A stretch of DNA of 64,000 bases from Bradyrhizobium elkanii WSM2783 (GTDB lineage: Bacteria > Pseudomonadota > Alphaproteobacteria > Rhizobiales > Xanthobacteraceae), in NCBI RefSeq assembly GCF_000472865.1, contig NZ_AXAP01000004.1, positions 124,001-188,000 on the forward strand, in the 5' to 3' direction. The notes under the pieces are model-generated. The model had not been told where the DNA came from. It did no database searches and saw nothing but the letters and a program-made list of their open reading frames with translations. The translations under genes and the position numbers were made by a program. Within the stretch, counting starts at the first letter, position 1. Each line of letters begins with the position of its first letter. Of the stretch, positions 43,726-51,177 are shown in pieces.

Positions 43726-45615
43726 TCAGCGAGCAAGTGGTAGTTTGATGCGGAACAGCGCCCCGCTGCCGCTCCGGTTTTCCACGGTGATCCGGCCGTG
43801 GTGCGCTTCCACGATCGTGCGGGCGATCGCGAGTCCCATTCCCATGCCGTGCGTCTTGGTGGTGAAGAACGGCTCAAAGACATCCTTCAGATGATCGTCG
43901 GCGACGCCCGGGCCGGTATCACCGACCAGGATCTCGGCCTGTTCATTCGAGATGCCCATCGCGACGATCACCTCCCGCTTCTCGCTTTGCGATTCCGATA
44001 TAACGTCGATCGCGTTCATGATGAGATTGAGGACAACCTGCTGAAGTTGGATGGAATCTCCCTTGACGCGCAGCGTCATTGGCGCCGGAACATATTTCAG
44101 CATCACATCGCGGCCTTCGGCCGAAGCCGAAATGACGCCGACGGCTTCCCTCACGGTCTCGTTGAGATCAATCTCGCTAACTTCAATTGGCGCCCTTTTC
44201 AGCATGTTGCGAAGACGGCGGATCACTTCGCTCGCTCGCTGATCATCACGCCTGATGTCGGCGAGGATTTCTCGTATTTCGTCGAGATCTGGCGAGATCG
44301 ATTTCAGCATCAGCTCCGCCGTTTCGGTATTGGTGAGAATGGAGCCGAGCGGCTGGTTCAGCTCATGTGCGAGCGAGGTCGCCATCTCTCCGGCAGCCGA
44401 ATAGCGGTTGACGCGCGCAAGCTCCGCCAGCCGTTGCCGTGCTTCGACTTCAGCGAGGCGACGGCGACGACGTTCATGGAGCAATCCACTGATCAGGCCA
44501 GCCTGCACCAGAATCACGCTCGCGATGAGCGCGACCTGCCATCGATATCTTTCCCAGAATGTCGGCTCGCGAAACAGGATTTCGCTTCCCGCGGGCAGGT
44601 TGCTCTCGCGGATGCCCCAGCGTTGCAGCTCGCGCCAGTCGTATTTCGGAGCTGCAAATCCAATCGGCTCGATCTTGATGTCGGCCGGCTTCTCGCCACC
44701 GAGAATCCGGATCACGGCATTGACGGTTTTCTCGCTCGATGCGCTGATGGAATGCATCGGGCCGCCGACCGTGTCCTGGCCGAAAAAGGCTTCCTGGAAT
44801 GAAAAGATAGGGGCATTCGCGACTGCATGAAGACTGCGCAGTGCAAGATCGCCCTCATGGGCGACACCTGCCGCGTCGACCGACATCAAGCCCCAGAACA
44901 GGACGGTGTGTGGCGGAAGTGTCGCCGCCCGCTGCAGGATTTCCTGGAATGACAAGTCCGCGTACCACACGAACGCGACCCGGCTTTCGAACGGCTTCGC
45001 TTCCCTCTTTGCTTCCTCGAGCCAGAACTTCTCCAGGGGCGAGGCGCCGATCACGACGGCAATCGTCTGCGTGTCCGGCAGGACCTTAAGAATGCTGGCG
45101 AAAAAGGCTGCGGAATCATTGTGGACGGAGACGACGGTGTCGTTGTCCGTGAGTCCGGCGCGGTTCACCAATCGCTGTTCGACCGCCGTCAGGACCATGG
45201 GCGTCCCTGGGAAGAGCTCCGCGCGGTATTTCTGGACGAACCCGGCCGCAGGTGCCCCGATGCTGATCACAATGTCGGGCGCCGCACCCTGATAGAGCGC
45301 GCGCAGATAATCGACGAAGGGCGCTTCCGAACCCGAATTGTTGAATCGCGCCGCCAGTAGCGTCTGTTCCTGGAGGTTCAGCGGCCACGGCGATTGGCGC
45401 TCGAGCTCCGCCCGGATGGCCCGGGCAAATTCGCTCCATGGTCGGAAGTCTCGCCCGAACGAATGGAGCAGCAGCACGCGTTTCGGTTCGCCGCGTGGGA
45501 CGGCGCTTGCCGGCCCGGGCAGGATGGCAACCCACGCCAGCAGACAGACGCACAGGCACAGGGCAACAACTGCCCGGCCCGTGCTGACCGCATCAACGAT
45601 GATGCGTCTGCTCAT
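43726..45615 (-). CDS. FixL-type histidine kinase with periplasmic ABC-substrate-binding-like sensor
   Basis: A 629-residue kinase. After a signal/anchor segment (AVVALCLCVCLLAWVAIL) comes a sensor of about 300 residues resembling ABC substrate-binding domains (RVLLLHSFGRDFRPWSEFAR, APDIVISIGAPAAGF), then a membrane segment (about 361-380) and a kinase core with phospho-acceptor His in SLAHELNQPLGSILTN and ATPase motifs DTGPGV, MGMGLAIARTIVEAHHG. This HELNQPL type pairs with FixJ-like regulators; candidates lie at 54543 and 55127 but none is adjacent. ATG 45615 follows GGTGAGAAAG; a GTG at 45636 is possible. Confidence 0.87.
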   Translation of the reverse strand: MSRRIIVDAVSTGRAVVALCLCVCLLAWVAILPGPASAVPRGEPKRVLLLHSFGRDFRPWSEFARAIRAELERQSPWPLNLQEQTLLAARFNNSGSEAPFVDYLRALYQGAAPDIVISIGAPAAGFVQKYRAELFPGTPMVLTAVEQRLVNRAGLTDNDTVVSVHNDSAAFFASILKVLPDTQTIAVVIGASPLEKFWLEEAKREAKPFESRVAFVWYADLSFQEILQRAATLPPHTVLFWGLMSVDAAGVAHEGDLALRSLHAVANAPIFSFQEAFFGQDTVGGPMHSISASSEKTVNAVIRILGGEKPADIKIEPIGFAAPKYDWRELQRWGIRESNLPAGSEILFREPTFWERYRWQVALIASVILVQAGLISGLLHERRRRRLAEVEARQRLAELARVNRYSAAGEMATSLAHELNQPLGSILTNTETAELMLKSISPDLDEIREILADIRRDDQRASEVIRRLRNMLKRAPIEVSEIDLNETVREAVGVISASAEGRDVMLKYVPAPMTLRVKGDSIQLQQVVLNLIMNAIDVISESQSEKREVIVAMGISNEQAEILVGDTGPGVADDHLKDVFEPFFTTKTHGMGMGLAIARTIVEAHHGRITVENRSGSGALFRIKLPLAR

Positions 45616-45710
45616 CTTTCTCACCGGCAACTTCACCGTTTGGACGGCTGCACTCTATCCCAACTCTAGCGCCAAAATTGCACTGCAGCCTACGGTCTCA
45701 ACGGTCCGGC

Positions 45711-46130
45711 CTATAGCTGGCAGCGATGGTACGTGACCTCCATGCCTTCGACGCCGGGAAACAGCCGCGTGACGCTGTTGTCATCGACCACTTTCAGGAA
45801 GAATTGCACGTTTGAGAGCATGATGCCATTGGCGCAGCTCACGACGATGTTGATGTTCTGGCCGTCGTCCTTCCTGGACTTGATCGAACAGTTCTCGAAC
45901 TTGCCTCTCAGGCGATCAGGCTCGGCGATGAAGCCACCGCCATAGACGCCGGGAAATCTGGTGAAGGTGACCTGTCTTGCCCTTCCCTTGCGCGCAAATA
46001 CCTTGTTGCATTGGTCGGCGCTCGTGACCCATGCGCCTGTGAGATCGAACGCGGTCGCCTTCTCTGATAGTCCGAAGACGGAAGCGGCCAATGTTGCCGC
46101 AAGCACCAGGGACCTGCGAAGTCCATTCAT
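45711..46130 (-). CDS. Small exported protein of unknown function
   Basis: A 139-residue protein with a signal peptide (RSLVLAATLAASVFGLSEKATA). The mature protein begins FDLTGAWVTSADQCNKVFAR and contains three further Cys residues (ENCSIKS, VVSCANG, YHRCQL), so disulfides in the periplasm are likely. The opening resembles small lipocalin-like domains but I cannot name a family. It stands between the HlyD-type gene and the FixL-type kinase gene, all on the same strand. Confidence 0.72.
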   Translation of the reverse strand: MNGLRRSLVLAATLAASVFGLSEKATAFDLTGAWVTSADQCNKVFARKGRARQVTFTRFPGVYGGGFIAEPDRLRGKFENCSIKSRKDDGQNINIVVSCANGIMLSNVQFFLKVVDDNSVTRLFPGVEGMEVTYHRCQL

Positions 46131-46181
46131 ATCATGCCCCCTACCCCGAAACTCTCAAGCGCTTTCCGTCCTCACCACGCA

Positions 46182-47414
46182 TCAATGGCCGGTGAACACC
46201 AGGGTCTTGATCGGCAACAGCAGCGCCTGGATGCGCAGCAGCAATGCGTGCACCAGTCCCACGCCGTCGACCACATGCAGCGCGATGCGGCGGCCCGCGC
46301 TGGTTTCCTTGTTGGAAATTTCCTCATGATTGCTGGTGTAGGCGTTGACGATGCAACTGCTGCCCGGCGTGACCCCTTCGAGACCGCCCTTGTAGAGCGG
46401 CTCCAGGAACACCAGGACGGTCCCCGGCCGGAGGATGTTTTGCGCTTCGAGCAGTTGCTCGCCACCTCGGAACTGGCCGGCGGCGATATAATCCTGGACC
46501 GTCGTGACCACCATCGGAACGATGACCCACGGTCTTGAGATGCAGGTCGCTTCCGCCACCATGCCTTCCCTCATCACCTGCGCCTCGATCTGACCGAACC
46601 CGGCCTGCAGAGCCCGCCGGCCCGCCCCCTCCGGGATAAGGATGCCGGCCGGCCGCATCAGCGGGTTGACGACGTCGCCGACGCGAAGCAGGAACTGCTC
46701 CACCCGCCCATCGACGCCGGCGCGAACGAAAGTCTTGTCCAGATCCACCTGGGCCTGCGCCAAGCTGGCTTCGGCGCTTGCCTTCTCCGCCGGCAGCAGT
46801 GTTGAGAGCCGAAGGGTCGCAGACTGCTTGGTAGCCACTGCGGCATCAATCCCGGCTTGCCGCTGATCGACCAGGACTTGAAGTTTTTCAATATCGCGCT
46901 GCGGCACGATGCCGGGATTGCGGCGCTGCAGGTCGCTCTTGGTATCCAATTCGTCCTTCGCTTGCTGATGCGCGCTCCTGGCTTCCTGTGTCTGCGCCTC
47001 GGCCTTGACGACGTCGGCCTCCGCCGCCACCAGCGCAGCATCGACCTCGGCGACTTTGCGCTTGGCTGTTTCAACGGCCGCTTCCTGCTTCGAATTGTCC
47101 AGCCTGAAGATCACATCGCCTTTCTTCACCGGGGCACTGAAGCCGAAATTGACTTCCGCGACGCGTCCGGAGGTTTCCGGGAGGATAGGGATCGTCCGGA
47201 AGAATAGCGTGGCGCTGTCAGTGGCAGGGTGGAAATAGAAGATCATGGTGATCAGCGCTATCGTGAGCATCAGGCAGCCGGTGATACCCCACCTCAGCTC
47301 GAACCAGACCGAGAAGAACGTGATCTCCTTGCCGAAGCGCTTGCCCTGGACATAGCGGCGGAAGAGATAGTCTGGAAGGATGGTCACGAGGGAGCAGATC
47401 ATGAGCTCAAGCAT
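46182..47414 (-). CDS. HlyD/YibH-type membrane fusion protein
   Basis: A 410-residue periplasmic adaptor. An N-terminal membrane segment (ITGCLMLTIALITMIFYFHP) precedes a biotinyl-lipoyl-like hairpin (TSGRVAEVNFGFSAPVKKGD), a long coiled-coil region (about 110-230) and a barrel domain (TFVRAGVDGRVEQFLLRVGD). The C-terminus ends with a hydrophobic stretch like that of YibH. ATG 47414 (MLELMICSL) has GGGAG eight bases ahead and overlaps the preceding gene by eight bases; the longer open frame is rejected. No ABC or outer-membrane partner is adjacent. Confidence 0.84.
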   Translation of the reverse strand: MLELMICSLVTILPDYLFRRYVQGKRFGKEITFFSVWFELRWGITGCLMLTIALITMIFYFHPATDSATLFFRTIPILPETSGRVAEVNFGFSAPVKKGDVIFRLDNSKQEAAVETAKRKVAEVDAALVAAEADVVKAEAQTQEARSAHQQAKDELDTKSDLQRRNPGIVPQRDIEKLQVLVDQRQAGIDAAVATKQSATLRLSTLLPAEKASAEASLAQAQVDLDKTFVRAGVDGRVEQFLLRVGDVVNPLMRPAGILIPEGAGRRALQAGFGQIEAQVMREGMVAEATCISRPWVIVPMVVTTVQDYIAAGQFRGGEQLLEAQNILRPGTVLVFLEPLYKGGLEGVTPGSSCIVNAYTSNHEEISNKETSAGRRIALHVVDGVGLVHALLLRIQALLLPIKTLVFTGH

Positions 47415-47850
47415 TGCTGGGCTCCCTTGCCTTGGTCTCCGATGAGGCGGCCGGAACTGCCGGATCCGGTTTGGTTTCAGGCTTTGCCGCGCCGCCTTCA
47501 TCCGCTGCGGCACTCGCTATCTTCTCCACCGAGCCGGCAATGCTGCGCAGCGGCGTGCTGAAGTCGGGAAGATCGATCATGGCGAGCAACAGCGCCGCGA
47601 CCCAGAACAGGTGGATGTGCGTGAAAAGCGCCAGTAAGCCGAGGACCGCGACGATTTCGAACTGCAGCTTTTGCGATTTGTGCGCCATCCGCTCGGGCAG
47701 GCTGTGCAGGCGCCAATAAAGCGTGCCGACCCAGAGCACGACGGCTACCAGGAAGATGCCCATGACAACCATCAGCACGTCGACCTCGTTCGGTGGCGTG
47801 ATGAAAAACGGCAGATGATGGGGTGCCATTGGATGAATCTGGTCGCTCAA
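47407..47850 (-). CDS. DUF3302/YibI-like small membrane protein
   Basis: A 147-residue protein with two hydrophobic segments (VLMVVMGIFLVAVVLWVGTL; LLALFTHIHLFWVAALLLAM) separated by HSLPERMAHKSQKLQFE, a layout like YibI/DUF3302, which is paired with the HlyD-like YibH in enterobacteria. The C-terminal 50 residues are Ala/Pro/Glu-rich. It overlaps the HlyD gene by eight bases, so the two are translated together and probably form one complex. A FixK box lies upstream. Confidence 0.65.
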   Translation of the reverse strand: MSDQIHPMAPHHLPFFITPPNEVDVLMVVMGIFLVAVVLWVGTLYWRLHSLPERMAHKSQKLQFEIVAVLGLLALFTHIHLFWVAALLLAMIDLPDFSTPLRSIAGSVEKIASAAADEGGAAKPETKPDPAVPAASSETKAREPSNA

Positions 47851-47915
47851 CTGCTTCTCCCGGTCAGGAATTGGGTTTGACCGTTCAATCTGGATACCGC
47901 CGCCCGGGAGGTCGC

Positions 47916-47929
47916 TTGATCTGGATCAA
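47916..47929. promoter_or_regulatory. FixK/FNR box TTGATCTGGATCAA between divergent genes
   Basis: A perfect half-site pair (TTGATC and GATCAA). Its centre is 78 bases before the plus-strand gene at 48001 and 72 bases before the minus-strand gene starting at 47850. With activation at -41.5 in both directions, leaders of about 37 and 31 bases result, so one site could serve both promoters. Confidence 0.82.
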
Positions 47930-48000
47930 AGGTGCGCCCCTACCCGGCCCTAGCCTTTTGCGAACGACCATTGGAAACGGCCACTCAGGAGATGTCAGCC

Positions 48001-48456
48001 ATGCCCGCGAACATTGATGACCTGATCCCCAGCGCCAGCCAGATCCAGAAGGAGGCCGCCCTCCGCGAGGCGGAAAAGGCGGATGAGTATGTCCGCCGCG
48101 CGGCCGCCGCCGAGGCCGAGAAGAAAGCACTGATCGAGCGGCTCAGCCGGCCCTCGGGCAAGTCCGAGGAGGAAAAGATCCAGTTGGCATCGACCATCAT
48201 CCAGCGTGCCGTGCGGAACGGATTGACCGAGGTCCTGGTGTATCGCTTCCCGAATACGCTGTGCACCGACAGGGGCCGTGCCATCAACCAGATGGAAGCG
48301 GGCTGGGAAGCCACGCTGACCGGGATTCCCAAGGAGATCTACCAGCTTTGGACCGACTACCTGAAGCCGCGCGGCTACCGCATCCGCTATCAGGTCATCG
48401 ACTTTCCCGGTGGGGTGCCGGGCGACATCGGCGTCACCATTGCCTGGGGCGATTGA
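48001..48456 (+). CDS. Conserved-looking small cytosolic protein of unknown function
   Basis: A 151-residue soluble protein. Residues about 15-50 are a charged, Ala-rich helix (KEAALREAEKADEYVRRAAA) likely to be coiled coil. The C-terminal half is a compact domain (NGLTEVLVYRFPNTLCTDRG, YQLWTDYLKPRGYRIRYQVI, DIGVTIAWGD). I do not recognise the family. AGGAG lies nine bases before ATG 48001; an in-frame ATG at 47992 is less likely. It is the first gene after the FixK box and is followed by PPK2 on the same strand. Confidence 0.75.
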   Translation: MPANIDDLIPSASQIQKEAALREAEKADEYVRRAAAAEAEKKALIERLSRPSGKSEEEKIQLASTIIQRAVRNGLTEVLVYRFPNTLCTDRGRAINQMEAGWEATLTGIPKEIYQLWTDYLKPRGYRIRYQVIDFPGGVPGDIGVTIAWGD

Positions 48457-48498
48457 ACGGCCGGTTCGAGACGATCTGAAGCAGTGGAAAGCCTAGAC

Positions 48499-49296
48499 AT
48501 GGCAGATGCGCCCGCCGCACGGATGAAGCGAAAGATCTATGAGAAGGAACTGGAGAAGCTCCAGGTCGAGCTATGCCATCTCCAGGAATGGGTGAAAGCG
48601 ACCCAGGCGCGGGTCATCATCCTGTTCGAGGGCAGGGACGCGGCGGGCAAGGGAGGCACGATCAAGGCGATCACGGAAAAGGTCAGCCCGCGCGTGTTTC
48701 GTGTCGTCGCGCTCCCTGCGCCTTCCGATCGCGAAAAGACGCAGATGTTCATCCAGCGCTACATGCAGCATTTCCCCGCCGCGGGCGAGATCGTCATCTT
48801 CGACCGGAGCTGGTACAATCGGGCCGGGGTCGAATATGTGATGGGCTTCTGCACCCCCGCCGAGCACAAGCGCTTCCTTGAGCTATGCCCCACTGTGGAG
48901 CACTACGTCGTTGAGGCCGGCATCGTCCTAATCAAGCTGTGGCTCGAAGTGGGGATGGAGGAACAGGAGCGACGATTCAGGGCCAGGATCAACGATCCGC
49001 TGCGACAATGGAAGCTGAGCCCGATGGATACGGAATCCTATCGACGCTGGTACGCCTACTCGCGGGCACGCGACCTGATGTTCAAGGCCACCAACTCGAA
49101 ACATGCGCCATGGCACATCATCCGCTCCGACGACAAACGCCGGGCGCGGTTGAACTGTATCTCGCAGGTCCTGGACTTGATCCCGTACAAGCGCGTTCGC
49201 CGCAACAAGGTCAAGCTGCCAAAGCGCTCCACCAAGGGGCGCTACAACGACCAGACCGCACTGCGCGGGATGACGTTTGTTGACGAGCGATACTGA
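48499..49296 (+). CDS. ppk2: Polyphosphate kinase 2 (PPK2 family)
   Basis: It transfers phosphate between polyphosphate and nucleoside diphosphates, so it can regenerate ATP or GTP from polyphosphate. The 265-residue protein has Walker A in FEGRDAAGKGGT (about 44-55), Walker B-like IFDRSWYNRAGVEYVMG, and the lid region LEVGMEEQERRFRARINDP. A single PPK2 domain and this length fit class I. ATG 48499 (MADAPAARM) follows GGAAAGCCTAGAC; a GTG at 48484 is possible. It is 42 bases after the unknown gene and is probably under the same FixK box. Confidence 0.92.
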   Translation: MADAPAARMKRKIYEKELEKLQVELCHLQEWVKATQARVIILFEGRDAAGKGGTIKAITEKVSPRVFRVVALPAPSDREKTQMFIQRYMQHFPAAGEIVIFDRSWYNRAGVEYVMGFCTPAEHKRFLELCPTVEHYVVEAGIVLIKLWLEVGMEEQERRFRARINDPLRQWKLSPMDTESYRRWYAYSRARDLMFKATNSKHAPWHIIRSDDKRRARLNCISQVLDLIPYKRVRRNKVKLPKRSTKGRYNDQTALRGMTFVDERY

Positions 49297-49361
49297 CGGT
49301 TGCGGCGAAGTCTCAAGTTCCTGGATTCTCCGATCGGCTATCCGGGACTCGCGACGCCAGC

Positions 49362-49375
49362 TTGATCTATGTCAA
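49362..49375 (+). promoter_or_regulatory. FixK/FNR box TTGATCTATGTCAA
   Basis: TTGAT and GTCAA half-sites with exact spacing, in the 237-base gap after ppk2. The centre is about 165 bases before the exported-protein gene at 49534, so the leader would be about 120 bases long. I see no other feature in this gap. Confidence 0.65.
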
Positions 49376-49533
49376 GGGAGCGACGCCGTGCACGAATAGC
49401 GTCAATACTGGCCGCTCATTCCGGCCAAGCAGGGATAGGTTCGAGGATCATCTCACCATCCGTCGCGATTCGCCAACGGCGGCACAGCAATCATTCGGTC
49501 TTCGAATCTTGTCCGCAACGAGAGGAGAGCGCA

Positions 49534-49968
49534 ATGACACGGCTGCCAGTGATTGCCGCAGCGGTTCTAGCGATTGCTGCATCTGCCCCACTTGTCTGCA
49601 CGACAACAAGCCCCGCATCAGCCCAAGGATGGCACGGCAGGGACGGCGATGTGGGCAGCGATTTGAGAGACCTTCTGAGAGACCGGATTCAAACGCGCGA
49701 AGACTTGCGGGATCTCATTATCGACCTCCTGCGAGACCGACAGGAGATGCGGGGCCGCCTGCGCGAGCGGATGGCCCAGTGGCGTGATCGCGAGGAGGAT
49801 GAGGACGATGGGGGCTGGCACGGCGGTCTACGGGGGCGGCTCGCCGAAAGGTTGGCCGAACGACGCGGTGGAGGTGAGGGAGGAGGGTGCTATTTCCTTA
49901 CCCGCAGCCTGAGCGATGAGGACCGCGACTTTATCCTTATCATTCGTAGGCGCGTGTGCCGCGACTGA
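49534..49968 (+). CDS. Small exported Arg/Asp-rich helical protein
   Basis: A 144-residue protein with a signal peptide (LPVIAAAVLAIAASAPLV, ending near SPASA). The mature protein is dominated by charged helix repeats (LRDLLRDRIQTREDLRDLII, LLRDRQEMRGRLRERMAQW), then a Gly-rich joint and a short end domain CYFLTRSLSDEDRDFILIIR. Two Cys residues in that end domain may form a disulfide. AGAGGAGAGCGCA precedes the ATG. Family not recognised. The next small exported protein has a similar end domain. Confidence 0.7.
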   Translation: MTRLPVIAAAVLAIAASAPLVCTTTSPASAQGWHGRDGDVGSDLRDLLRDRIQTREDLRDLIIDLLRDRQEMRGRLRERMAQWRDREEDEDDGGWHGGLRGRLAERLAERRGGGEGGGCYFLTRSLSDEDRDFILIIRRRVCRD

Positions 49969-50050
49969 GCATCTCAGGGGTGAGCCGGAGCGGATCACGA
50001 CCAGGATCGTTCCGCTCCGGCGTCTCAATTCGCTCACAATGAGGAGACGC

Positions 50051-50404
50051 ATGATGAACAAAGCCTTTGCCCTCTCCGTCACGCTTTTGCTTATCTCTCC
50101 GCCCGCCTTCAGTCAGAACGCTCCCAGCTCAGATCAGCGAGACTCATCACACTCCCGAATGGATCGTGATCTGGACGATGTTCTGCGGGCGATCGGCGAA
50201 TCTGGTCGCGGGGGAGCGCGCCGAGGCGGCGCCTCGTTCTTCCTGCGGAATGGCGACTCGATAGTGGCAGTGCGCTGCGATCCACAAGACTCCATGAAGG
50301 CATGCGTTGACACCACTCTGACGCTCCTTGAGCGGGCGCGCTCCATGCAGCCAGGAGGAGGAGCGCAGGGTGGCGCCCCGGGAGCGCAGCCCCAACCTCG
50401 CTGA
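50051..50404 (+). CDS. Small exported protein, similar end domain to its neighbour
   Basis: A 117-residue protein with a signal peptide (ALSVTLLLISPPAFS). After an Asp/Arg-rich helix (MDRDLDDVLRAIGESGRGGA) comes ASFFLRNGDSIVAVRCDPQD with two Cys, resembling the end domain of the preceding gene product. The tail is Gly/Gln/Pro-rich. GAGGAGACGC stands directly before the ATG. The 82-base gap suggests cotranscription with the preceding gene. Function unknown. Confidence 0.7.
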   Translation: MMNKAFALSVTLLLISPPAFSQNAPSSDQRDSSHSRMDRDLDDVLRAIGESGRGGARRGGASFFLRNGDSIVAVRCDPQDSMKACVDTTLTLLERARSMQPGGGAQGGAPGAQPQPR

Positions 50405-50554
50405 CAACTCTGAAAGCCGGGATGTCCGCTTGCCATCTACCGTCCAGACTGGCAGGAGGACGCTCCTTGGGCGGATTGACTCTCGCGCATTGCGCAAGAG
50501 CGCCTCGCCCCCGAGAAGCGGACCAGGGCAACGCAGCCCTGGCCCGCCCCGCGA

Positions 50555-50983
50555 TTATTTCAATCGTATGGTGACGCCACCGACGGCGGCTGACACTTCG
50601 GCGCCAATCCTCGGACCGCTGAGCTGCAAGATCACGCCATTGGCATTCTGCAACTGAACGCCTCCGGCGCCGGCGGCAACGGCGCCACCGGCGCCGACCA
50701 CGGCGTAGCTGCCTTCGATGGACTCAGGCCCCCGCAAATTCAGTGCACGCCCAACAAACTTGGTGGTCGAGGCTCCGATCGTAAAGCCAACGCTCATGCC
50801 GGAGACAGTGAATGGATAACGTTTGCCGCGGAGTATCAGCACGCCCTCGCCGCCGCCGACGCCGATGACAAAGCCGCCTTTGGTGAAGACGACTGCAACC
50901 TGGCCGGTCTCCGCCCGCGACGGCGTACTCAGTCCTGCCAAGGCCAGCATTGCCATCAGCGCGATCACCCCAACTTGTCTCAT
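50555..50983 (-). CDS. Small exported glycine-rich protein (paralogue of 40528-40962)
   Basis: A 142-residue protein with a signal peptide (VIALMAMLALAGLSTPSRA). The mature part VVFTKGGFVIGVGGGEGVLI, RGKRYPFTVSGMSVGFTIGA and VGAGGAVAAGAGGVQLQNAN matches the protein at 40528 nearly motif by motif. It may be an envelope beta-structure related to DUF1134/EipA, but this is not firm. A FixK-type box lies about 140 bases upstream. Confidence 0.73.
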   Translation of the reverse strand: MRQVGVIALMAMLALAGLSTPSRAETGQVAVVFTKGGFVIGVGGGEGVLILRGKRYPFTVSGMSVGFTIGASTTKFVGRALNLRGPESIEGSYAVVGAGGAVAAGAGGVQLQNANGVILQLSGPRIGAEVSAAVGGVTIRLK

Positions 50984-51116
50984 GATTTACCTCCAAGAGC
51001 GATTTAGAGAAATTTTTCCCAAGACTACTTCTTGCGTCAGACACTCTCGACGGCGGGTTTCTCCCGATCGTCGAGAACGCCGACGTTTGATCGTGCGGGG
51101 TCGCCCCGCCGCCCCT

Positions 51117-51130
51117 TTGATCCAAGTCAA
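51117..51130 (-). promoter_or_regulatory. FixK/FNR box TTGATCCAAGTCAA
   Basis: TTGAT and GTCAA half-sites with 14-bp length, in the gap between the exported protein at 50983 and the SulP stop codon at 51178. It can only serve the exported-protein gene, with a leader of about 100 bases. Confidence 0.65.
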
Positions 51131-51177
51131 TGCCGCGATCACTAGCCAATCTGCGCCTCGTTCTGGAGATCCGGCGA

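Noticed and set aside
47877-47890. TTGACCGTTCAA as a second FixK box before the DUF3302-like gene
   Set aside because: The half-sites are four bases apart instead of six, so the spacing does not fit a FixK/FNR dimer.
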